A stretch of DNA of 64,000 nucleotides from Euphorbia lathyris (GCF_963576675.1 NC_088918.1:59725501-59789500), one strand, 5' to 3'; positions 22,513 to 34,202 are shown, numbered from the stretch's first letter. Program-made: numbers and translations. Notes: generated from the letters alone by a model not told the origin.

Positions 22513-23844
22513 TGTTGGTCCCTTATTTAGTTGCAAGTATAGTTCCAAGGGGGGGTTAGGAACTATTTAAACTTTTTCGCAATTTAGGCAGACTTCTTTT
22601 ACTAAAGAAAAGGTTTGAACAGCGGCGCTGAGTAAACAGCAAGATACTGGCTTAGTCAACAGGTGACTAGGTCAGTTTCTTAGCTTGAGTCAGGAGATAG
22701 CACTTATAGTCTATTCCTGAGCTCTTACGTTTTAATGCGCACAACTCAACTTGACCTCTTGACTTGGTCAGTTTTGATTGTTTAAGCAAGCAATATAAAT
22801 AAGGAGTCAAAGGTTTAGAAATACTTCACTCAGCAGATTTATCCAGGTTCGGCTTCTTCTAAGCCTACGTCCTATCCCCGGAACACGTCCGAGATTTCAA
22901 ATCCTCTACTGAGCTCTTTAAAGGTAGAGCCTCAAACCTTTTACAATATCAGCAATTGAGTATGACAAGAGTACCTTCCTCTATACTTCTACTCAATCCT
23001 AATCTCTCCGCTGAGTACTTAAAACCGAGTACTCAGCCTCTCCTTTCTATCTCTAGAAATGATAAGTGTTTTTGTCCTAATACAAAGATGTGCTAAGACA
23101 CTTTAGACGATTTACAATCACTCTAGACTTTTACACAGATATGAAAATGTAGTGTAAGAATTTTGCTTTGCTTCTTGCTTGCAGAACTTGTAGAGATTTG
23201 GTCAGCGTAATGGCTTGATCAAGTTCTGTGTCTTGTGAAGCTTGTGATGGCACTATTTATAGAGACGTCTGGTCATTCGGTCATTTCGAATTTCGAAATA
23301 ACCGTTGGAGGGAAACGGCTATGTGTCGTTGTCATCCTGACTTGCACAGAGCTCTCGGCCAATCACAATCGTGTATCTTCTGTCCTCGGTCAGCTCAGCA
23401 GATGTCTCCTTTTATGGTAAAGTCAACTGGACAGCATACTGTGTCGTCTGAACTTTGCCAAAAGAGGAAACACTTTGTCTGGAAGTTTTCCTTTGCCAGC
23501 TGCTGTCTTGTACGCTTTGTCGAGACTACTCAGCAGCTTCATTGTGAAGTTATTCCTGAAGGTCTTCTAGATCCTTCCGACTGCTGAGTTGTGTTTTTGT
23601 TCAAAACGGCAACGTCTTGACATACGCGGGCCGAGTGTACTGAGTTGTTTGACTTGGGCCTTGGCTTCCGTATTGGGCTTGGGCCTTCCAATCCTTATGA
23701 CTTATAACATTTATACTCAACATTGAACAAATACATTAGTAGAATAAATCAAAGCATTTAAACTTAGTGTGTTTAGAATATGTATTTTAATTTATACTTA
23801 AACAATTTTGTCAAATCAAAATTATGTAGAAAGGTGTTTCAACA
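22513..23844 (-). repeat. 5' LTR of Copia-A
   Basis: 1332 bp; minus strand TGTTGAAACACC...GACCAACA. The TATA box TATAAATA is at 23254-23261 on the minus strand. The short frames inside it are not genes. Confidence 0.93.
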
Positions 23845-23931
23845 TAATATACCAATGATTCCCTTTGTGGTTGTTTGGTTCAAATGACATAATAAACTAG
23901 ACTTGTATTTTTAACAATAACTAGTCAAAAA

Positions 23932-23948
23932 CCCGTGCGATGCACGGG
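23932..23948 (-). terminator. Helitron 3' terminal hairpin
   Basis: Perfect 7-bp GC-rich stem with a 3-base loop, followed by TTTTTGACTAG to the element end. This matches the position of the Helitron replication-termination hairpin. Confidence 0.8.
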
Positions 23949-25906
23949 GTATGAAACTTTTATATAATTTAGATAAATAAATAAATTGACATATTTACTT
24001 TTAAATAATTTTATATCATGATATGAAAAAAATTTATATTATGTATATTTGAAATTAATATATATTTTTTAATGATAATTCAAATTAAATTAATTTTAAA
24101 AATAATTGACTACTTTTTTTTATAGAATTTTAACTCAAGATGAATGATTTATTTATTTTTACAAAATTCAATGATTTGTACTTTTTAGGAATTTTAATAC
24201 ATTTTCATATTCAAATATTCTGTGAAACAATAATAATAAAATAGCAGATTAATTAAGAAATATATTAGAATATAATAAAAAATCAAAAATTGAATTAAAC
24301 TATAATTAAAATTAAATATTATATTTACGATACAAAAGAATTACAATATAGGTTAAACAAAAATTGAATTAAACTACAATTAAAATTAAATATTATATCT
24401 ACGATACAAAAGAATTGCAATCTATGTTAAAATGGAAGCAACATCAATATATTATTCTATAAACTATTACAATCAATACTTTTCTAATGTTGCATATGAA
24501 TAAACTTTATCAATTCAATATGTTACATATAAAAAAATAAAATTCGTAAGAATTAGTCACAAATTCATCTTGATTATAATTATTTTGGTTGATGGAATTT
24601 CATGATCACCAAGTATTCAAATTCAATTATTCATTCTGCTACAACAACCCAATATTTCTAATTGAGTCAGTTTAAGATGATGATTTCTCCTATTTTCATC
24701 TCATAATATCTCATCAAGACATTCGATCAATTTGTTCTTCATTCTTTCACTATATAGAATATCAGCCATACTCGCAGATATCACTTATTTGACTTCATTA
24801 ATATTTTCTAATAATTATATATTCTTGAATTTTGTAAGTAAGAAAAACAAACAAAAGAATTGAAAAAAAAATGAAGGGACGAAAAAGATAATTAGGAGAG
24901 AACCATCTTCCTCTCGGAGTTTTTTTTTTTTTGAAAATAAGAGAGAATGTCGAGACATAAGCGTATAAAGAGAAGAGTGAAAATATTTTTTGCCCATTAA
25001 TTAAATATTTTATTTTTTCTTAATGAAGCATTAAGTCCATAAATTAATTTTAGTTAAATATAATTAAATCGCAATTGTAACCACTCAGTACAAAAAAAAA
25101 TGTTTTATAATTAATATGTGAAATTAATTATATTAATTAGAATCATCATGCTCAACATTTGAGAATTTGAAGAGATTCAAATAATAATATTTTCTTAATT
25201 AATATTTTTCAATAATTTGTCCTATGATCATATTTCATTTTCATCTGTTAAAAACTCTTGAAATACTAACAATTTTGTACGAACCATAATATAATAGTTA
25301 AAAATTATATAAGCCAATGTTGCAAAACTAATTATCTCAATATACATAATTAATGTACATTTTTAGGATTTTGAGCATCAAAATTTATTTTTATTTACCT
25401 TGATTTTGAATTTGTATCTAGCATAATCCATATTCTTCAAGAATAAACATCTTATCAAGCGTATTAGACGCTTACAATCTCTTTGTCTAGAAAATTGGGA
25501 AAAAATAATTTCTTGATGATAATAATAATAATATAACATAATTTATATTGAAATAAACTTCATTGTAAGTATAATATTCCAATATCTTTTTAATATTTTA
25601 TTTAATATGTCTCAAACTTCAATGAACAACTATCGTGCGAAACTTTATATCTATTTGTACCAAAATGCATAAAAATAAAAAATACAATCCATATCAATTA
25701 GCTAAACTCAAACTAAAAAAATGAGTGGATTTCAACATGTTCCGAATAAGAAAAATTAATCTAACTTCAATTAAAACTAAAAATTGAGTTCATATAAAGT
25801 CGAAAATCTAAATTTTAGTTAAGAGTTAGCAATCGAAACAATAACACCTAAGAACATATACTAAAAAAGAATGCAAATTTACAAAATCTTTATTTTAGTC
25901 ATTTTG

Positions 25907-27243
25907 AAAAAAAAGACAAATAAAAAAGAAAACATGGATAAGGTAGCGAGAGGTATGGAACCCAGGTAACGACATAAATGAAATTTTATCTCTGAAAAAT
26001 GAAACTATAACAACTATTGTTTAATAAAAAGAAAACAACAACACAATTGAGAACAAAAATAACTACAACATATAAAAAATCGAATAATTACCTTGAGAAA
26101 CATAAGAATTTCTTGTAATTTTTGACACTTTTGTGTTTTCCGGTTTTAGTTGTTCATGCATCTTCTATTTCTGTCGGATTTCTTCAATTGAAGCTATCAG
26201 TTTGGAAAAAAAGACAAATAAAAAAGAAAACATGGATAAGCTAGCGAGAGGTATAGAACCTGTGTAACAACAGAAATGAATCTGAAAGATGAAACTATAA
26301 CAACTATTGTTTAATAAAAATAAAAGAACAACATAATTGAGAACAAAATAACTACAACATATGAAAAAAATCGAATACTTACCTTCAGAAATATAATACT
26401 ATCTATCGTGATCAATGAATATAATGGTGGAATATTATCTATCATGCTTTATACAGAAGTTTATTTGTGACTTTTGGATTTCCTTTGCTTTGTGTTTTTT
26501 CATCTTCCCGTAACTCTTGCTTTCTTTTATTATTTTAATTAATAGGCTAGTAATTATTTAATATATTATAAATATAATTTTTTTATTTTTAATTAATTAA
26601 TATTTTTAATCTGATTTTTTACTACGTTGACAACTCATCAAAAAGACCTCTAAAACACTTCTTCTCATTTCTCTCTGTTGAATTTTTGACACTTTTGTGT
26701 TTTCCGATTTTAGTTGTTCATGCATCTTCTATTTCTGTCGGATTTCTTCAATTGAAGCTATCAGTTTGGAAAAAAAAGACAAATAAAAAAGAAAACATGG
26801 ATAAGATAGCGAGGGGTATAGAACCTGGGTAACAACAGAAATAAATCCGAAAGATGAAACTATAACAACTATTGTTTAATAAAAATAAAACAACTACATA
26901 ATCGAGAACAAAATAACTACATCATATGAAAAAAATTGAATATGTACCTTCAGAAATATAATACTATCTATCGTGACTAATGAATATAATGGTGGAATAC
27001 TATCTATCATGCTTTATATAGAAGTTTATTTGTGACTTTTAGATTTCCTTTGCTTTGTGTTTTTTCATCTTCCCGTAACTCTTGCTTTCTTTTATTATTT
27101 TAATTAATAGGCTAGTAATTATTTAATATATTATAAATATAAATTTGTTATTTTTAATTAATTAATATTTTTAATCTGCGTTTTCCTACGTTGACAACTC
27201 ATCAAAAAAACCTCTAAAACACTTCTTCTCATTTCTCTCTGCT
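25907..27243. repeat. ~565-bp tandem repeats within the Helitron
   Basis: A block starting GACAAATAAAAAAGAAAACA occurs near 25915, 26212 and 26779. The last two are ~565 bp apart and largely the same; the first is shortened to ~298 bp. Each full unit includes a copy of the sequence found just inside the Helitron 5' end (for example ACGTTGACAACTCATC). Confidence 0.8.
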
Positions 27244-27266
27244 TCCGTAATTATATATAGTATAGA

Positions 27267-27789
27267 TTTCTATACATACATGTGTCTATATTAATAAATT
27301 AATCACATGTAAATATAAGAATGAAAATCAATTTATGCAACTATTAAAATCAAAAGACGATGAAACTGAAGAAACAGAAATAAAATAAATCAAAAAAATG
27401 TATAAATATTTTATTTAAAAAAATAATTATTTTAAAATAATTAAAAATAAATACCAAAATCGAATAACATGATAAAAGAAAAATATTTGTCAAAATGATT
27501 TTTCAGGATAAAAAAATAAAAAATATAAGTATAAGGATCAAAAGTGATATTAGTCTAGGGATAAAAAAAATATAAATAAATAAATATAAGAATCAAAATA
27601 AAAATAAAAAAAGTAAAAATTAGTCAAAAATATCTTTTGAGAATAAATAAATAATATATAAGTATAAGTATCAAAAGTGAAATTAATCCAAGGACTAAAA
27701 ATGTAAAAATAAATAAATATATGAACCAAAATTAAAATTAAAAACAAAATAGAGACTAAAATGAAATTTTATAAGGAGAGTAGATGTTT
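27267..27789. other. AT-rich flank with a 133-bp tandem duplication
   Basis: No gene. AAGTATAAGNATCAAAAGTG occurs at 27527 and 27660, with the following ~90 bp similar, indicating a diverged two-copy tandem repeat. Confidence 0.6.
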
Positions 27790-27967
27790 AATGTTTAAAA
27801 AAGTGTATCAATTTAGGTCTCGATAACGGATTGGACACGTCATTCCTATTACTCCGTTAAGTTCTGATTTCTCCCTCCACGTACAATAGACAGAACTTAA
27901 CGGAGTAATATCAATGAGTGTCTCGTTCCGTTATCGAGGCCTAAATTGGTACTATTTTTTAAACATT
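27790..27967. repeat. Stem-loop MITE-like inverted repeat
   Basis: Arms of ~77 bp (27790-27866 and 27891-27967) pair with few mismatches around a 24-base loop; the shared core is CTCGATAACGGA. The true ends and target duplication were not resolved. The flanking text may belong to the same element. Confidence 0.65.
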
Positions 27968-29367
27968 AAGCCTATATTGATGTTATTTTGTACGTTGAGC
28001 CTAAATTGATACTTCCTCAAAAACCATAAGCTTATTTTAGTACTTTATCCCTTCTCTAAAAATAAGAGAAGCTTGGTATTCTCTCATTGTTACACTGGAT
28101 GGAATTGTTGAAACACCTTTCCACATGATTTTGATTTGATAAAATTATTTAAGATAATCCCATGATTAAGACAATTAAATTTAAGTGCTTTGATTTAATT
28201 GTACTAATATGTTTGTTCAATGTTGAGTAAGTTTACTAGCGAGAACAGGAACTAAGTGTTCAATAAAAAGAAAGACAGATTGAAGTCAGCATGAGAAAAG
28301 ACACACATCAGAAGCTGAGTAAAATGTAACTCAGCCTTGTTAAAAGAAAAGTCTTCTTCAGAATAACGCTTGAAGGCGAAGCCGACCGAAGAAGCTGAGT
28401 AGAACGTAACTCAGCCCCGTCAAAAGAAATCTTAAAGGCAAAGCCGAACGATCGGGCTGAGTATTCATCAGGACAGCGCCAATGATCTGTTGACTAAAAG
28501 ACAAATCCCGACACAGGTCTGCACCAATTCAGAAGTCTCAGAAATCCGCTTAGAGACCTTTTCGAGATGCATGGATCAACTGGCATTTGGCAAGAAGACA
28601 AAACTGGCGCTAGAAGACGAACCTGGCGAAAGAAGATGAAACTGGCAAGCCTGACGCCTATTAAAATCAGACGACAAGATTGGCATGCAGCTCTGAAAGC
28701 TGACCAAGTGATGACAAAGATGACCGTTCTACAAACAACGGCTATTTGGAATTCAAATCATTGAAGACCATAAATCATTATAAATAGACAAGTTCATCAT
28801 TTGGAACGTACAACACATACAAGCAACAAAAGACAGAAAAGCAAATCTTCACAAGAGTGAAAATCCAAAATAGAAGCTGTCTCAAAAGAAAGTAAGTTCT
28901 TACACTCAATTCCAATCTTTGTGTAAAAGTCTATAATGAATTTGTATTCATCTAATGTGTTCTTCATTTAGTGAGAACAATCATGTATCAATTGTAAAGG
29001 TTAGAAGAGTGAAGCTGAGTACTCGGTTTTAGTACTCAGCGGTAGAGAAAATCTGAGTGTTCGGTTATAGCGCTCAGTAGGATTGAGTAGACGAATAGAG
29101 GACGGTACTCTTGCATACTCAATTGCTTTGTAAACGGTTTATGCTCTACCTTTAAAGAGCTTAGTAGTGGATTGAAAAATCCCGGAGGGATTCTGGGGAC
29201 TGGACGTAGGCGGTGAGGCCGAACCAGGATAAGACTGCTGAGTAATCTCTAACCCTTTCTCTTGATATATATATGTGTGTGTTGCTTGCTTGAATTACTC
29301 AGTATATAATTTCTATAAGCCGACGCTGAGTAATCAGAGTGCTGAGTTGGAAGCTGACCTAAAGTGT

Positions 29368-29640
29368 CACTATGCCATTTTCCCTTTCACATGACACAAG
29401 ATACATGACAGACATTTGTTTTCGTGTCGTCTGAATATTTTTCGTGACAGTATTTTAACTATATGTCATCTGAAAGAGAAATAAAAAATGCGCTCGATTT
29501 TTAGATGACATTACGATTACATAATCCTGTCATCCAAAGAAAACGCGCGTTTTCGTTAAATTTCACTTACTCAACAGATGACACTTATAATAAATGAATG
29601 TCATTGTTTGCCGAAAACAAAAAAGCGGCAAATGAAATTT
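29368..29640. repeat. Left subterminal repeat zone of the CACTA element
   Basis: Multiple short motifs in both orientations: GTGTCGTCTGAA, TGTCATCTGAA, AGATGACATT, CTGTCATCC, CAGATGACA. Confidence 0.7.
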
Positions 29641-29699
29641 CACTTACGCGGTCAATCCCCAAATTTTAGGTGCTCTTGTTTGACTGAAATTTTCAGCTG

Positions 29700-30130
29700 A
29701 TATATAAACCCTCTCTCTAATCCCAAACCCCATTTTAGGTTACGCAAGAGCTTCATCCCTCTCATCCCTCTTTATCGCCATGGCTGATTTGGACATGCAA
29801 TCACTGGGTGAGCTATAAACACGGTACTGGTAAGTATCTATTGATTGGCATTGGTCCTTACTCTCTCTTTTCCTCATCCGATTTACTTTTGTGTATATCG
29901 ATTTCAGCAGCTGGAATAAGGATCTATTGATTTTCAAAGCTATGATTTAAAGGGTTAGATCTCTCGCTTAGATACTGATTTTATTGTATTCATTGTTAGA
30001 TTCACCGATGAAATTCTTGGGTCATTATCTTTTTTAACCTGGGGTAATACATTGCCGGTTGCTGAAGATGTTCTGATTTCTTTTTATTTGAACATAATAT
30101 TTGCAGGGATAGTAAGAATGCTACATGCGA
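29700..30130 (+). other. Transcription-unit-like segment (TATA, leader, possible intron)
   Basis: TATATAAACCC at 29700 is followed by a CT-rich leader, then ATG at 29780 with a 12-codon frame ending TAA. A GGTAAGTATC donor-like site lies at ~29829 and a TTTGCAGGG acceptor-like site at ~30108. It looks like the 5' end of a captured plant gene, but no protein can be recognised. Confidence 0.35.
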
Positions 30131-30391
30131 AGGCTGACTGAAGAGATTGTCAATCGGTTCATGCCTTTAGCATATGGGGAGATTTCTTTAACTTACTGAA
30201 TATATATTAATGTTAAGTTGGTTTGAACTGATTGGTCATGCCTTTAGAAGTGCTTGTGTATGTTTGATGTACTGTTTTGGAACCTAGAACTCATTGATTT
30301 AGGAAACTAGCCTGATTTAGTATATATATTGTTTGATGTACTGTTTTGGAACCTAAGACTCATAGAGTTCATGTATGAATGATCATTAAGC

Positions 30392-31125
30392 ATGTGTCTG
30401 ATTAGGCATACTCTAAAGCTTTGAATGTTCTTTGATATTGGCACTACTCTTACATCTATGAGTTATACTGCTAGAAGTGATTGAGTATGTGTATGTGTAT
30501 GAAACATGTTTATGTATGATGTTCTGTTGATGTTTATGTTTGAGGTTCTATATGAGTATGTGTACGATTGTTCATTTGGGCATGTAGCTTATTAATCATG
30601 CATTAAGTATTTGAGGAACATTGTAAAAGGGTCATTGAGCATGTGGCTGATTAGGCATACTCTAAAGCTTTGAATGTTCTTTGAGATTGGCACTACTCTT
30701 ACACCTATGAGTTATACTGCTAGAAGTGATTAAGTATGTGTATATGTATGAAACATGTTTATGTATGATGTTCTGTTGATGTTTATGTTTGAGGTTCTGT
30801 ATGAGTATGTGTACGATTGTTCATTTGGGCATGTAGCTTATTAATCATGCATCAATTATTAGAGGAACATTGTAAAAGGGTCATTGAGCATGTGGCTGAT
30901 TAGACATACTCTAAAGCTTTGAATGTTCATTGTGATTGGCACTACTCTTACACCTATGAGTTATACTGCTAGAAGTGATTGAGTATGTGTATGTGTATGA
31001 AACATGTTTATGTATGATGTTCTGTTGATGTTTATGTTTGAGGTTCTGTATGAGTATGTAGCTTATTAATCATGCATCAAGTATTAGAGGAACATTGTAA
31101 AAGGGTCATTGAGCATGTATGAAGC
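30392..31125. repeat. 249-bp tandem repeats, about three copies
   Basis: AGTTATACTG recurs at 30461, 30710 and 30959, exactly 249 bp apart, with closely similar sequence between. The third copy is internally deleted. Confidence 0.88.
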
Positions 31126-32027
31126 ATGTATTAAAAGGTAAATTTAGGCTAATTGATATCACCATTCTCTTTTTTATTTGAACATGACCTATGATGATAA
31201 GTAAGGAATAAGTTGTATGCTTGTTATAGCATGTTCACTTGAATAAGTTGTCTACTTGTTATAGCATGTTAGGCATACTCCTAAATCTCCATTACTATGT
31301 ATCATGTCACTTGGCTTGTTATGCTTATGGAAAAGTGTTTAACATGGTGATGAAGTTGTATGATTCTAACAACACAAGTTTATGGCTAAGCTTGTGGTGA
31401 CAGTATCATACACTTCATCACCATGCTAACTTCATCATGAACTGTACAATCCAAGTGGCAGGTACGTAGTGGTGGCTTTATGATGCTATGAGAACAAGTT
31501 TTATATATGCACGAATAAGTTGTCTATTTGTTATAACATGTTAGACATACTCTTAAAGCTGAAAATGTTATGAAACCATTCAGGATGGTGATGAGATAAG
31601 TTTACAATATACCTTCCAATTGGCTTGTTATCTGATTGAAACCATTCAGGATGTTGATGGGTTTTCGATGCTATCAGCATAAGTTATGAACTTGATATTA
31701 TGTTTAGGAAGGTAGCTGATCATGCATACTCTTAAAGCTGAAAATGATGAACTTGCCTGATTCTTTTCTATTTTAACATGAGTTATGCTGATGAGACATA
31801 TGTTGGCTTGTTTTATGCTCTGTTTATGAAGTAAATGATTCAAGAATAGACATATGTTTCATATCAATTTAGCATGTTATGTGTTAGGAAGTAGAACTGA
31901 TTCAATTTAATAGACATAAACGAATAAGTTGACTACTTTGTTATAGCATGTTATCATGCACTTGAATATACATATATATGTCTACTTGAATAAGTTGTCT
32001 ACTTTGTATTGCCTATCAAAAAAGGAT

Positions 32028-32610
32028 AGCGTGCAAGGGGGGCATTATGATGTGATGTGCGAATAGCGTACAAGGGGGGGGTGATGCGTGATTAGAAAGG
32101 AGATTTTGATGCTAAAGAAACACTGGAGCTGGATGGATGGAGTGGAGTACTGGAGGGGTATGGAGCCAACATTGAAGATCAGATTGATTACCAAGTACAT
32201 TTGTAATCAGTAATCATTCTGTTCTTCAAGATTGGCTCTATGCCCATCCAGTAGTCCACACCATCCAGCTCCAGTGTTTCTTAAGCATCAAAATCTCCTT
32301 GCTTCAAGAATGTGCAAATGGTAAACAAGGATATCGGGATGATGGGGAACCATCAGAGTTAAATGGCGTCTAATACTAGAGGGGCATGGAGCCAACATTA
32401 AAGATCAGATTGATTACCAAGTACATTTGTAATCAGTAATCATTCTGTTCTTCAAGATTGGCTCTATGCCCATCCAGTAGTCGACACCATCTAACTCAAT
32501 GGTTGCCCAGCATCCAAATTTCCTTGCTATTCACACATCACGCCCCCCCCCCCCCCCCCCTTGTACGTTATTCGCACGTCACATCATAATTCCCCCCTTG
32601 CTTACTATTT
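32028..32610. repeat. Large nested palindrome (foldback)
   Basis: The outer arms pair a stretch with GTGCGAATAGCGTACAAGG (left, ~32065) with TTGTACGTTATTCGCACGTC (right, ~32561). Inside are two tandem hairpins, ~32098-32305 and ~32385-32520. Each has arms containing GGAGCCAACATT and its imperfect complement AAGATTGGCTC around GTACATTTGTAATC. A run of about 20 C lies at 32543-32562, pairing with G runs at ~32036 and ~32083. It begins directly after the stop codon of the E2-like gene and would lie in its 3' UTR. Confidence 0.85.
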
Positions 32611-32615
32611 GCACA

Positions 32616-33280
32616 TCATATATCCATTGCATGCTCTTCAGTCCATCTCCTGGCAGTTGCTACATATCCTGCCCTATTGCTGATGTATCGTTCAGCAATT
32701 CGCTCTCGGCCAGGAAATGGCCCCTCAATGAAGGGCTCTACCAGCAGTCCATAAATATTCCACAGCAGCTATAAAATGCATAGATAAATTAAATTAGACC
32801 CCAAACATGAGTAGATAAACTAGACCCCAAACATTGAATAGATAAATTTACGGGTAAAAAATACATAGATTTACATCTTACCGTGGCAATACTATGGGCA
32901 GGGTGATCAAGTAGCTGGGGCATAGAAACATGCCCCAAGGGACCGATATTAGGATGGTAAATTTTGGTCCTGAATATTACCTGCGAACAATAGTAATATC
33001 ATGAGTGTATTTACAAAGATATGAACTGATTTATGTGTGTTAACAAGTTTATGCATGTTCTTACAACTGGAGGTGTGGAGGGGAAATCGATAGGGAAGTC
33101 CATTTGGACTATGAATACACCTCCTTCATAAGGGGTGTTTGGAGGGCCATTCATCACGGCAGTCCATTGCTGCCGGCCAGGACCATATATATTGACAAGC
33201 CACCTAGGTGCCTCATATCGGAGTTGTTCAATCTGAAACTCAACATTACGATAGAGGTTCCTTCTATTCCTGCTCGACAT
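32616..33280 (-). CDS. E2 (UBC-fold) protein lacking the catalytic Cys, inside the CACTA element
   Basis: Three minus-strand exons: 33065-33280, 32882-32980 and 32616-32768. All have GT/AG borders and join in phase, giving 155 aa (canonical UBC4/5-type E2s are ~148). Residues line up with the E2 fold throughout: NGPPNTPYEGGVF, FPSTPPVVIFRTKIYHPNI with the HPN motif at 81-83, and the C-terminal helix YVATARRWTEEHAM. At residue 91, eight after HPN where E2s have the ubiquitin-accepting Cys (ICLDIL), this protein has Ser in HVSMPQL (codon TCT, 32924-32926). The usual WSP motif is also gone. It should not form a normal ubiquitin thioester; a UEV-like or dominant-negative adaptor role is possible, as is harmless gene capture. 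A TATA box lies 64 bp upstream of the ATG. No stop or frameshift is present. Confidence 0.85.
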
Positions 33281-33343
33281 AACAATCTTTAAGTATAGTG
33301 TTACGTTGCCCTGGGTGACTATTGAGAATTGGTAAACGCTTCC

Positions 33344-33351
33344 TATTTATA
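33344..33351 (-). promoter_or_regulatory. TATA box of the E2-like gene
   Basis: TATAAATA on the minus strand, 64 bp before the ATG at 33280, a normal distance for a short plant 5' UTR. Confidence 0.55.
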
Positions 33352-33759
33352 ATGTGGGTGGGTAAGTGAAGGGTCTCAGAATGGAGAAAGGGTAAATTGA
33401 GATTAATTAGGTCTATCTGTATACGGTGTGTAATTAATGAGCATCATTAATTGGTTTTGCAGATACCAAGACTTTGGGGATTCTAGGAGATGATGACTTA
33501 GATATGGTTCAGTTCAAGTTGGATTTGGCTTTCCAATCAACACCACCACGCCTCTGACTATATATACAGATTTGGAGATGTACATTAATTGCTTATATTT
33601 TTTTGTCATCAGACATTCATTCAGTTATTTTGTGTAGTTCAAATGTAACCAGATTATGAGCATTAGTCTCCAGTAAAATTAAAATCATTGATATACAGAA
33701 ATTCTTGTTCATTTGATAATTATTGTTCATTTCCAGAATCATTCGAAGAAGAAGGCAAG
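33352..33759. other. Upstream region of the E2-like gene
   Basis: Unique-looking AT-rich sequence within the CACTA element. No frame or known motif seen beyond the TATA box. Confidence 0.5.
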
Positions 33760-34202
33760 GAGTGACATTTACGTTTAAAAAAATATCATCTAAACGACAA
33801 TAAAAAGACATTAAATTAAAAGAATCTGTCATTTAAAACAAATCTCTTGACATGATTGATTAAGACCTATGCCATCTGATATAAGTTACTACGACATAAA
33901 TTATTATAAAAATTGTCACCGCGAATACCAATATGCCAATTTCCCATATAACGACTTGACATTTTTAATTATTAGTATGTCATATGATGACATTAAAAGT
34001 GACGTTAATAAATAAAAAGATGCATCGTAACAATGTTCATATGACAGTACGAGACTAGGCTGATGTCATATATAGTATCTTCAAATAACAGAACCTAACC
34101 GTCGTCTGAAGGTGCAATAAACGGCAGCGAGCCCTGTGACAAATTTATATCTCACGGGACGACAGTTTTTAACCGTCGTCTGAAGGGGGTTTTGGCGTAG
34201 TG
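33760..34202. repeat. Right subterminal repeat zone of the CACTA element
   Basis: Dense TGTCATATGATGACATT-, CATCTAAACGACA- and ACCGTCGTCTGAA-type words in both orientations, ending in the TGGCGTAGTG terminus. Confidence 0.7.

Larger units (their letters stand above)
1..23844 (-). mobile_element. Copia-A: nested Ty1/copia LTR retrotransposon with extra 3' ORF
   Basis: This minus-strand element has a complete 5' LTR at 22513-23844 and the inner 593 bp of its 3' LTR at 1-593. Reading the minus strand, the order is LTR, initiator-Met-type primer binding site, gag, protease, integrase, reverse transcriptase, RNase H, an extra long frame, polypurine tract, LTR. Integrase before RT is diagnostic of copia. 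The extra frame after pol resembles the layout of SIRE-type elements, but the clade is not proven. Two younger elements (5370-11436 and 11814-18876) interrupt pol. The pol frame is continuous across both sites once the insertions and one copy of each target duplication are set aside. The outer end of the 3' LTR lies outside the window, so the outer target duplication cannot be checked. Confidence 0.93.
23921..27266 (-). mobile_element. Non-autonomous Helitron
   Basis: Read on the minus strand it starts with TCTATACTATATATAAT at 27266 after a host A, and ends with CTAG (23924-23921) before a host T. That is the A|TC...CTAG|T signature of Helitrons. Just before the end is a 7-bp-stem hairpin, CCCGTGCATCGCACGGG (23932-23948). 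The interior is AT-rich with no Rep/helicase frame, so movement would depend on an autonomous partner. It holds partial tandem copies of its own 5' region. Confidence 0.82.
29368..34202. mobile_element. CACTA-type DNA transposon carrying an E2-like gene
   Basis: The ends are CACTATGCCA (29368) and TGGCGTAGTG (34202), inverted repeats with one mismatch, flanked by the 3-bp duplication TGT (29365-29367, 34203-34205). Both subterminal zones are dense in short direct and inverted copies of TGTCATCTGA/GTCGTCTGAA-type words, the usual transposase-binding architecture of CACTA elements. No transposase is recognisable, so it is probably non-autonomous. Its cargo includes a transcription-unit-like leader (29700-30130), 249-bp repeats (30392-31125), a large palindrome (32028-32610) and an intact-looking E2-fold gene (32616-33280). 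Confidence 0.85.

Noticed and set aside
27550..27747. Hydrophobic 65-aa minus-strand frame
   Set aside because: Phe/Ile/Tyr-rich product of an AT-rich tandem duplication.
32541..32562. Run of about 20 C as a functional element
   Set aside because: Homopolymer length is unreliable in sequencing and assembly; it is treated only as part of the palindrome.
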